9,946 nucleotides of DNA from an uncultured Prevotellaceae bacterium (GTDB lineage Bacteria > Bacteroidota > Bacteroidia > Bacteroidales > Bacteroidaceae). Where the stretch lies: assembly GCA_946644025.1 (NCBI GenBank), contig CAMPCG010000082.1:1-9946 (forward strand), in the 5' to 3' direction. Made by a program: the position numbers and the translations under genes. Each line of letters starts with the position of its first letter. The stretch's first letter is position 1. The notes beneath the pieces are model-generated. The model saw only the letters and a list, made by a program, of their open reading frames with translations. It searched no databases and was not told where the DNA came from. Below, piece after piece: positions 1 through 6,177 of this stretch.

Positions 1-139
<139 letters not shown>

Positions 140-149
140 TTACGAATTG

Positions 150-773
150 TTACTGTCCGACAGCCACCTTGGCGTAGCGTATCACTTTATCGTTAAGCTT
201 GTAACCCGTTGCCATGCAGTCTATTACCTTCCCCTTCTTGTCGTCGCCCATGCCGGGTACGAGTGCCACTGCCTCGTGCAGTTCGGTGTCGAAGTCGGCT
301 CCGTTGGTGTCAATCTTCGTCACGCCCTGCGCCTCGAGCACCTTCATCAGTTTCTGGTAGATGAGCGTCATGCCCTCGCGCAGCACCTGTGGGTCGTCGG
401 TCTGTTCGCCATTCTTTATGGCGCGCTCCATGTCGTCGAGCACGGGCAGCAGGGCGGTGATGGTCTTCTCGCCGCCGTTGAGTATAAGCTCTGCGCGCTC
501 CTTGAGTGTGCGTTTGCGGTAGTTGTCAAACTCGGCAACCTGGCGCAGGTACTTGTCCTTGAGGGCGGCAATCTCGTCGAGGGCCACGTCGAGCGGGTCG
601 CGGTCGGTGTTGTTGCCCGATGCTGTTGCATCGGCAGTGGCGGCGTCGTCCATTGCCGATGCTTTGGTAACATTGGCGTCGGTAGCATCTGCCATTTCGT
701 CAGAGCCTTTGTTCTCTGCCATTCCGTCAGAGCGCAGCTCCTCTTCTTCGTTATTCAGTTTCTTTTCGTCCAT
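150..773 (-). CDS. grpE: GrpE nucleotide exchange factor
   Basis: 207 aa. GrpE releases ADP from DnaK and so resets the DnaK-DnaJ cycle; it works as a cytoplasmic homodimer. Residues 1-58 are a low-complexity acidic, Ala/Asp/Thr-rich tail, typical of GrpE N-termini. Residues 60-120 form the long dimerisation helix (LKDKYLRQVAEFDNYRKRT is a hallmark). Residues 161-206 form the C-terminal beta domain with the family signature: FDTELHEAVALVPG, then GKVIDCMATGYKLNDKVIRYAKVAVG. The length is normal. dnaJ follows after 19 nt, and rluA lies 77 nt upstream in the same direction. I see no TAnnTTTG promoter in that 77-nt gap and no CIRCE-type inverted repeat, so the heat-shock control, if any, is not visible. 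Confidence 0.97.
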   Translation of the reverse strand: MDEKKLNNEEEELRSDGMAENKGSDEMADATDANVTKASAMDDAATADATASGNNTDRDPLDVALDEIAALKDKYLRQVAEFDNYRKRTLKERAELILNGGEKTITALLPVLDDMERAIKNGEQTDDPQVLREGMTLIYQKLMKVLEAQGVTKIDTNGADFDTELHEAVALVPGMGDDKKGKVIDCMATGYKLNDKVIRYAKVAVGQ

Positions 774-850
774 GATTTATCTTATGTTTTTAAGTTGTAA
801 ACGTTGGTATGCAAAAACCATGCCATCCGCCGTAATGTGCCCTCCCCTCA

Positions 851-1750
851 TCAGTGTTTGAACAGCTGGCGGAAGGGTGTGGGCACGGGGGTCTCAAACT
901 CCAGCGGCTCGCCCGTGACGGGGTGGGTCATGCAGAGCAGCCAGGCGTGGAGGCACAGCCGGTGAAGCGGGTCGTCGCCGTTGCCGTACTTCGTGTCTCC
1001 GCAGACGGGATGGCCCATGTCGGCAGCGTGTACGCGTATCTGGTTCTTGCGTCCCGTCTCTAATTTGAACTCTACGAGCGAGTGCTCCGTGGTGCGGTCG
1101 AGCACGTGGAAGTGCGTAATGGCCAGTTTGCCGCCGTTGTCCACAGGCGACGAATAGGTGATGTAGGCTTTGTTGTCCTTCAGCCAGTTCTCGATGGTGC
1201 CCTCGTCGGGGCCCACCTCTCCGCTGAGCACGGCCACGTAGCGGCGGTCGTAGACAATGTCGTGCCAGTTGTGCTCCAGCGTCTGCTCCGTCTCTATGTC
1301 CTTGGCGTAGACCATCAGTCCGCTGGTGTCGCGGTCGAGGCGGTGTACCACGTGGGCGCGGCACTTCTGACGGCTCTTGTGGAAATAGTCGTCGAGCACG
1401 GCCTTCACGTTGAGCGACGAGTGGCCCGCTGCCATCGAGAGGATGCCCACGGCTTTCTCCACGACAATGAGCCATCGGTCCTCGTAGACTATCTTCACGT
1501 AGCGGCTGCGGAAACCCTGCTGGTTGCGCTTAGAGCGCGAGACGGCCACCTTCATGCCCGGCTGCAGGGCGAAGTCAAACTGCGTCACCGTCTTGCCGTT
1601 TACCTTGATGCCGCGACCCTGCAGCGTGGCCTTCACCTTCGTGCGGCTCTGACCTGCGTGGGTCAGGAGAAATTCCAATAGCGGTGAAGGCTCAGATACC
1701 ACGAAATAGTCGTAGTCGCCCTGCCGCTGGTTGCCTGTGTTTACTCTCAT
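851..1750 (-). CDS. RluA-family RNA pseudouridine synthase
   Basis: 299 aa. Predicted to isomerise specific uridines in rRNA or tRNA to pseudouridine. An N-terminal S4-like RNA-binding domain (about residues 22-70, with TKVKATLQGRGIKVNGK) is followed by the catalytic domain (about 85-290). The catalytic motif HRLDRDTSG is at 136-144, with D139 as the expected catalytic aspartate; the ETGRKNQIRVHAADMGHPV stretch (231-249) is the usual RluA-family motif III. The reading frame stays open far upstream, to 2347, but that part is antisense to the TM2 gene and shows no family resemblance. I chose the ATG at 1748-1750 because it directly precedes the S4 domain and lies 28 nt downstream of a promoter -7 element. 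RluC/RluD-type proteins share this architecture, so the exact target uridine is not assigned. Confidence 0.92.
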   Translation of the reverse strand: MRVNTGNQRQGDYDYFVVSEPSPLLEFLLTHAGQSRTKVKATLQGRGIKVNGKTVTQFDFALQPGMKVAVSRSKRNQQGFRSRYVKIVYEDRWLIVVEKAVGILSMAAGHSSLNVKAVLDDYFHKSRQKCRAHVVHRLDRDTSGLMVYAKDIETEQTLEHNWHDIVYDRRYVAVLSGEVGPDEGTIENWLKDNKAYITYSSPVDNGGKLAITHFHVLDRTTEHSLVEFKLETGRKNQIRVHAADMGHPVCGDTKYGNGDDPLHRLCLHAWLLCMTHPVTGEPLEFETPVPTPFRQLFKH

Positions 1751-1777
1751 ATCGTCTCTTTGTCTGAAATTCGGGTG

Positions 1778-1785
1778 CAAAGGTA
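1778..1785 (-). promoter_or_regulatory. Putative -7 element for the rluA-like gene
   Basis: On the minus strand this reads TACCTTTG, a full match to the Bacteroidetes -7 consensus TAnnTTTG, and it leaves a leader of about 20-25 nt before the ATG at 1750. The best -33 candidate (TTG at 1812-1810) is 24 nt away, longer than the usual 19-21, so only the -7 half is convincing. It faces away from the TM2-ruvC promoter in the same intergenic region. Confidence 0.45.
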
Positions 1786-1889
1786 CAACAAAACGGCGAG
1801 ATAACGTCACAATACCGACGCTTTTTTCCATCTTTACCTGTTTGGCATCCACCCTGTCCCGCTTTCTGCAAATAAAAAGTGCGGCAAAA

Positions 1890-1921
1890 TTTGGCGGTGT
1901 CGTGAAAAAAAGGTAATTTTG
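1890..1921 (+). promoter_or_regulatory. Promoter of the TM2-ruvC operon
   Basis: TTTG at 1890-1893, a 20-nt spacer, then TAATTTTG at 1914-1921: a full match to the Bacteroidetes primary-sigma consensus TTTG-N19..21-TAnnTTTG. With the usual geometry transcription would start near 1925-1929, immediately before the long hairpin at 1931-2000. The leader to the ATG at 2055 would be about 125-130 nt. Confidence 0.65.
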
Positions 1922-1930
1922 CAGCGCACA

Positions 1931-2000
1931 AGTAGGAGGCGACGTGTCCCACGTCGCAATCCAGCAGACTGTTGCGACGTGAGACACGTCGCCTCCTACT
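1931..2000. repeat. 70-nt near-perfect inverted repeat with self-complementary arms
   Basis: The left arm (1931-1959) and right arm (1972-2000) are 29 nt each and complementary at 28 of 29 positions, separated by a 12-nt loop (1960-1971). Each arm also contains its own palindrome: GCGACGTG-TCC-CACGTCGC on the left and GCGACGTG-AGA-CACGTCGC on the right. The element can therefore fold either as one long hairpin or as two short ones. The outer ends are AGTAGGAGG and CCTCCTACT. This doublet layout resembles REP/BIME-like or MITE-like palindromic elements. It sits between the promoter and the start codon of the TM2 gene. Confidence 0.85.
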
Positions 2001-2054
2001 AGTAATAGAGAAGCATATTTGATGAAAAACATATTTACGGAAAGGATATAGAGA

Positions 2055-2453
2055 ATGAGTACAGAGCAGATAGACCAGATTATCAAGGAGAATTTCGGGA
2101 AGATTTTGCCCGATAGTGAAGAACTGATACGCCAGCGGCTTGTGGGTATCGACGAGGCTTCGGCACAGGCTGCCTTCGCCACGATGAAGAGTCCCACGAC
2201 GGTGCTCCTGGTGAGCATCTTCCTGGGTGCGCTGGGAATAGACCGCTTCATGCTGGGGCAGAAGCTTTTGGGCGTGCTGAAGCTCGTCACCGCCGGCGGC
2301 TGCGGCATCTGGACCATCATAGACTGGTTCACTACCAGTGAGCGCACCAGGGCTTACAACACCAGAAACATCCTTGCACGGCTGACGGAGCCCCTTGCAC
2401 CGCAGCCCGAAACACCGGCCGAGCCGGTGACCGACCCCGTGAGCACTGAATAG
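2055..2453 (+). CDS. TM2-domain membrane protein
   Basis: 132 aa. A small inner-membrane protein of the TM2 family, whose molecular role in bacteria is unknown. Residues 1-46 are a polar cytoplasmic helical segment. Residues 47-93 are the TM2 domain: a first hydrophobic helix (about 48-62, ending in FLGALGI), the conserved DRF turn at 63-65 followed by MLGQKLLGVLKL, and a second helix ending in GIWTIIDWF (84-92). The tail (111-132) is rich in Pro, Glu and Thr and looks disordered. The start is well fixed because an in-frame TAG stands two codons before the ATG (TAG AGA ATG). It is the first gene of a tight operon; ruvC begins 3 nt after its stop codon. No strong Shine-Dalgarno is seen, as is usual in this phylum. 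Confidence 0.88.
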   Translation: MSTEQIDQIIKENFGKILPDSEELIRQRLVGIDEASAQAAFATMKSPTTVLLVSIFLGALGIDRFMLGQKLLGVLKLVTAGGCGIWTIIDWFTTSERTRAYNTRNILARLTEPLAPQPETPAEPVTDPVSTE

Positions 2454-2456
2454 CCG

Positions 2457-3083
2457 ATGGAGAAGATTATCATGGGCATCGACCCCGGGACGAACATCAT
2501 GGGCTATGGCATCCTGAGGGTGACGTCGGCTGCCAATGCTGCCGTCAATGCGCAGCGGCTGGCTGCTGCCAAGAGCGGCACGCGGGCCGAGATGGTGACG
2601 ATGGGCATCATCAACCTCTCGAAGTTTGCCGACGGCTACCTGAAGCTGGGCCACATCTTTGAAAGGGTGACGGGCATCATCGACGCTTACCTGCCCGACG
2701 AGCTGGCCATCGAAGCTCCCTTCTTCGGCAAGAACGTGCAGTCCATGCTCAAGCTGGGGCGGGCGCAGGGCGTGGCCATTGCCGCTGCCATACACCACGG
2801 CGTGCCCATCCACGAATATGCCCCCATGAAGATAAAGATGGCGCTGACGGGTGTCGGCTCGGCCTCGAAGGAGCAGGTGGCGGGTATGCTGCAGCGCTTG
2901 TTGAACATCCCTGCCGAGGAGATGGGCCGCTATCTCGATGCCAGCGACGCCCTGGCGGCAGCCTACTGCCACTACCTGCAGATGGGGCGTCCCGACACGG
3001 GCGGCACGCACTACCGGGGGTGGAAAGACTTCGTCAGCAAGAATCAGGAAAGGGTCACCAGCGGCGGAAAAGCTCAAAAGTGA
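2457..3083 (+). CDS. ruvC: RuvC Holliday junction resolvase
   Basis: 208 aa. RuvC is the homodimeric endonuclease that, with the RuvAB motor, cuts Holliday junctions during recombinational repair. The RNase H-like catalytic set is intact: D9 in IMGIDPGT, E86 in [11 protein letters not shown], and D161 and D164 in [14 protein letters not shown]. The [17 protein letters not shown] block (95-111) and [13 protein letters not shown] (120-132) are also characteristic. It is longer than E. coli RuvC: between D9 and E86 there are 18 more residues than between the equivalent E. coli D7 and E66, owing to an Ala-rich stretch around residues 24-43. The start lies 3 nt after the TM2 stop, which implies translational coupling. 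The 3' end overlaps the convergent DUF5686 gene by 29 bp. Confidence 0.96.
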   Translation: MEKIIMGIDPGTNIMGYGILRVTSAANAAVNAQRLAAAKSGTRAEMVTMGIINLSKFADGYLKLGHIFERVTGIIDAYLPDELAIEAPFFGKNVQSMLKLGRAQGVAIAAAIHHGVPIHEYAPMKIKMALTGVGSASKEQVAGMLQRLLNIPAEEMGRYLDASDALAAAYCHYLQMGRPDTGGTHYRGWKDFVSKNQERVTSGGKAQK

Positions 3084-5118
3084 ACTTACAGCCGAACTCC
3101 TTGTAGTGCGTGTTGAAGAAGCTGGCGAAGAAGGCCAGCGAGGCAAAACGGCACGTAAATCCGTAGCCTATTTCAGAATAGAAGCGTGTGTCGGCTATGG
3201 AGAGGCCGCTCCAGTAGACACGCTCACGCTCCACGTAGCGGCCCAGCAGCGGAATCATGGCGGCTCCGAGCAGCGGGGCCTCGTAGGAGATATTGCCGCG
3301 AATGTAGTAGTCCGAGACATTGTAGAGATCTGACGAGAGCAGCTGGAAGTTGCCCGCCCAGTCGTCGTCCCATCCCTCGGGCAGGTTGCGGTCGCGGAAA
3401 TTGGTGTAGTCCATGAAGTAGTTGTTGCCGCGCCGGGTGTAGAGTCCGCTGCCCAGGCGCAGGTTGATGGTCTGCAGGTGGCTCATGCGGTGCATCATGC
3501 TCAGGTCGGCCTCCCATCGCTCATATTCCATGTCCACGTCGTTGCCCTTCAGTCCGCGCTCGTAGTCCACGCTCAGCACGGGCCCCTTCTTCCACGGCTG
3601 TAGCTTCACGCCCAGCGAGGGCGCGAAGGAGCGGAACGTGGTGGGCTTGCCGAAGGCCTCCATCTCCTTGGGGTTGAGGGCATGGCGGCGGTGGTAGACG
3701 AGGCCCGTCTCGATGGTGAGCCAGTGTAGGGGCGTGATGCTGTTGTTGATGCGCACGTAGTGGTCGTCGAAGAGGTCCAGCCTCTTGTCTTCCAGCTCGG
3801 GCTTGTGGCCGTGCTCGCGGCGTATCTCTTCGAGCACACCGCTGTTGCCTATGCGGTTGTCGCTGCCCCATGAGAAGTGCACGTGACCGTCGAGCCGCTT
3901 GTTGTAGTAGATGTACAGGGGCACGTCCCAGTAGAACTCGCGCAGCTTGAAGTTGTAGCCTATGAAGGGGTTGGTCTCTATCCAGGTGTGGGGCGTGAAG
4001 TTGTAGCGTGCTCCGAGCCTCATCTTGTAGGATAACCCCTTGCTGCCGCTGTAGCTGATGTATTGCGGGTCGAGGATGGGCGACAGCTTGAAGTATCCGT
4101 TTCCGTCGTTGGTGCGGGCGCGTATGCTGTGCAGCAGGTTCTCGCCGATGATGTCCCATGCTATCTCCTTCAGATAGTTGTGGCGTCGGCGCTCTGGCTC
4201 TTTCTGGGCGAGGGAGTCGGGGCCCTCGGCTGACGCCTCGGGCGTGGGGGCTGGCTCCTGCGGCCTGTTGTTGTAGTCATGGGCGACATAGACGTAGCGC
4301 TCCTCGTCGCTCAGTGGCACGGGGCGCAGGGAGTCAATGAACTGCCTGTCGCCGCGCACGTCGAGTGTGTCGGGAAAGGTCTGGGGAAGGCCGAAATAGG
4401 CCTCAAAGTGCGACGACACCTTGTTGCCCATGAACTTGAACTCCACGTGGGTCTCGCTCACGTCGGGCAGCAGCACCTCGACCCCTTCGTTGCCCAGGGT
4501 GCAGCGCACGCGGAAACGCAGCATGTCGAACTCTCCCTCCATCCTCACCGTCCGCAGCCTGCCCGTGGCAATGTCCACCGTGGCCGTTCCCTTCACCAGC
4601 TGCGTGTTTCTCACGAAGCGCGGGCGGAAGCCAAGGGTGATGGTGGAGTCGGTATAGTCTGAGAAGGAGTAGCGGTAGTAGACGCGGTTCTCGCGGTTGA
4701 AGGGCGAGAGGATGTGGTCGCCGTAGATGGTCACGTCGTAGAAGTCGGGCGTGACATACTCCGAGAGTATCGACATGGTGTTGCGCTGGCGCGGAATGGT
4801 GGTGTAATACACCTGTCGGCGGTACTGGTTCTCCTTACCGGGGCTGAAGGTGAATCGTCCGTACTGCTCGCTGACGAATGCACGCTTGCCGTCGGCGATG
4901 GTGTAGAGCGATGGCACGGCCCAGAGCGTCACGTTGCGGCGGTGGGTCTGGTAGAGATGCTTCATGTAGACGTTGGTGCTCAGTTCGGGCAGACTGTCGC
5001 CCAGCGTCTTCCGGAAGCCAAACATACGAGCAAGCACCAGCGAGTCAAGGCTTTCGCCCGAAGCGCTGGTGCTTGCTGTTAAGGCTAAGGTGGCTATGAG
5101 CATCAGGATGCGTTTCAT
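3055..5118 (-). CDS. DUF5686 family outer-membrane protein
   Basis: 687 aa. A Bacteroidetes envelope protein of unknown function. It opens with a Sec signal peptide ([20 protein letters not shown], residues 1-20). Residues about 100-260 match the DUF5686 core: [36 protein letters not shown], a beta-rich segment around 150-210 and [20 protein letters not shown] Pro/Glu/Ala-rich linker (about 287-310) leads to a long region of alternating aromatic/polar strands (about 330-687) ending in [10 protein letters not shown], as in an outer-membrane beta barrel with a C-terminal aromatic. Many family members carry an extra N-terminal CarboxypepD_reg-like domain; it is absent here. The frame is open upstream into rpoD, but the ATG at 5116-5118 gives the signal peptide. 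It follows rpoD by 62 nt and has its own promoter. Confidence 0.85.
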   Translation of the reverse strand: MKRILMLIATLALTASTSASGESLDSLVLARMFGFRKTLGDSLPELSTNVYMKHLYQTHRRNVTLWAVPSLYTIADGKRAFVSEQYGRFTFSPGKENQYRRQVYYTTIPRQRNTMSILSEYVTPDFYDVTIYGDHILSPFNRENRVYYRYSFSDYTDSTITLGFRPRFVRNTQLVKGTATVDIATGRLRTVRMEGEFDMLRFRVRCTLGNEGVEVLLPDVSETHVEFKFMGNKVSSHFEAYFGLPQTFPDTLDVRGDRQFIDSLRPVPLSDEERYVYVAHDYNNRPQEPAPTPEASAEGPDSLAQKEPERRRHNYLKEIAWDIIGENLLHSIRARTNDGNGYFKLSPILDPQYISYSGSKGLSYKMRLGARYNFTPHTWIETNPFIGYNFKLREFYWDVPLYIYYNKRLDGHVHFSWGSDNRIGNSGVLEEIRREHGHKPELEDKRLDLFDDHYVRINNSITPLHWLTIETGLVYHRRHALNPKEMEAFGKPTTFRSFAPSLGVKLQPWKKGPVLSVDYERGLKGNDVDMEYERWEADLSMMHRMSHLQTINLRLGSGLYTRRGNNYFMDYTNFRDRNLPEGWDDDWAGNFQLLSSDLYNVSDYYIRGNISYEAPLLGAAMIPLLGRYVERERVYWSGLSIADTRFYSEIGYGFTCRFASLAFFASFFNTHYKEFGCKFTFELFRRW

Positions 5119-5123
5119 TGCCA

Positions 5124-5154
5124 CAAAATTACATCTTTTATCCCATTCGGCAAA
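5124..5154 (-). promoter_or_regulatory. Promoter of the DUF5686 gene, apparently leaderless
   Basis: On the minus strand TTTG (5154-5151), a 19-nt spacer and TAATTTTG (5131-5124) match the Bacteroidetes consensus at every fixed position. The -7 element ends only 5 nt before the A of the start ATG (5118), so the mRNA would have a leader of roughly 0-3 nt. If the second Met (codon 6, at 5103) were the start, the leader would be about 15 nt, but the signal peptide would lose its basic N-region. Confidence 0.55.
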
Positions 5155-5180
5155 AGATAGGTGCTCTTTCTTCAACTTTT

Positions 5181-6053
5181 TTAACCAAGATATTTCATCA
5201 GTATCTTGGCGTTGCCGCTGTCGCGCAGCTTGGCAATGCTCTTCTCGCGTATCTGGCGAACACGCTCGCGGGTGAGGCCCAGCTCGTCGCCAATCTCCTC
5301 CAGACCCTTCTCGTGGCAGCCTATACCGAAACATTCGCGGATGATGATTATCTCGCGGTCTTTCAGTACTTTACTGAGCACGGAGTTTAGCTCCTGTGCC
5401 ATCGACTCGTGGTCTACGTATCGGTCTGTACGGGTGTCGTCGCCGCTGGCCATGACGTCGAGCATACAGTTGTCCTCGCCGTCCTGGAAGGGTGCGTCGA
5501 TGGAGACGTGGTGGCTGTCGGCCTGCATCGACTGGCCTATCTTCTCCTCGTCCATGTCGGTAATCTCGGCCAGCTCGCTGACGGAGGGGTGTCGCTGGTT
5601 CTCCTGCTCGAAGCGGTTTATCTCGTGACTGATCTTGTTGAGTGAGCCCACCTGGTTGAGCGGCAGTCTCACGATGCGGCTCTGCTCTGCAATGGCCTGC
5701 AGGATGCTCTGTCTAATCCACCACACGGCATAGCTGATGAACTTGAAGCCGCGGGTCTCGTCAAACTTCTGTGCGGCCTTTATCAGGCCGATGTTGCCCT
5801 CGTCGATGAGGTCGGTGAGCGTCAGTCCCTGGTGCTGGTACTGCTTGGCCACACTGACCACGAAGCGCAGGTTGGCCGTCACGAGCTTGTCCTTGGCACG
5901 CTCACCGGCCGGGCCGCCCTTGCGTATCTGCTGCGCCAGCTCTATCTCCTCATCAATGCTGATGAGCGGCGCACGACCTATCTCGACAAGATACTTGTCA
6001 AGGGCCTCGCTCGAACGGTTGGTGATACTCTTCTGAATTTTTAGCTGTCTCAT
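5181..6053 (-). CDS. rpoD: Primary RNA polymerase sigma factor RpoD/SigA
   Basis: 290 aa. This is the housekeeping sigma-70, recruiting RNA polymerase core to promoters. It has the compact Bacteroidetes form: no region 1.1, starting essentially with region 1.2 (residues 15-48, SEALDKYLVEIGRAPLIS). Region 2 (50-128) contains LVTANLRFVVSVAKQY, DLIDEGNIGLIKAAQKFD and the -10-recognition helix ISYAVWWIRQSILQAIAEQS. Region 3 spans about 132-205 (RIVRLPLNQVGSLNKI onward). Region 4 (218-285) ends in the -35-binding helix-turn-helix LEEIGDELGLTRERVRQIRE. The protein begins MRQLKIQKSITNRSSEALDKYL, as in other Bacteroidetes RpoD. It stands as its own unit with a promoter upstream; no terminator is seen after the stop, so some read-through into the DUF5686 gene is possible. 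Confidence 0.96.
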   Translation of the reverse strand: MRQLKIQKSITNRSSEALDKYLVEIGRAPLISIDEEIELAQQIRKGGPAGERAKDKLVTANLRFVVSVAKQYQHQGLTLTDLIDEGNIGLIKAAQKFDETRGFKFISYAVWWIRQSILQAIAEQSRIVRLPLNQVGSLNKISHEINRFEQENQRHPSVSELAEITDMDEEKIGQSMQADSHHVSIDAPFQDGEDNCMLDVMASGDDTRTDRYVDHESMAQELNSVLSKVLKDREIIIIRECFGIGCHEKGLEEIGDELGLTRERVRQIREKSIAKLRDSGNAKILMKYLG

Positions 6054-6126
6054 CTTTTTACCCTGAATTTAGTTGTAACTGGTTGAATTATAGGCTTATA
6101 TGGCTGATTTCCTTTAAATAAGTGTG

Positions 6127-6159
6127 CAAAGGTAACAAAAAAATCAATACGATGCCAAA
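6127..6159 (-). promoter_or_regulatory. Promoter of rpoD
   Basis: Minus strand TTTG (6159-6156), 21-nt spacer, TACCTTTG (6134-6127). It lies in the 124-nt AT-rich gap between the GH97 stop and the rpoD start, and predicts a leader of about 70 nt. The same -7 octamer, TACCTTTG, is used before the rluA-like gene. Confidence 0.6.
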
Positions 6160-6177
6160 TTTGTTTGCATTATTTAA

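Noticed and set aside
1751..2347. Upstream extension of the RluA-family frame by almost 200 codons.
   Set aside because: It is antisense to the TM2 gene and crosses the promoters and the hairpin; the peptide shows no family resemblance. The ATG at 1750 fits the S4 domain and the -7 element.
1692..3146. A 484-codon minus-strand open frame antisense to the TM2 and ruvC genes.
   Set aside because: Long antisense frames are expected from high-GC codon use; the peptide lacks recognisable domains and the opposite strand holds two clear families.
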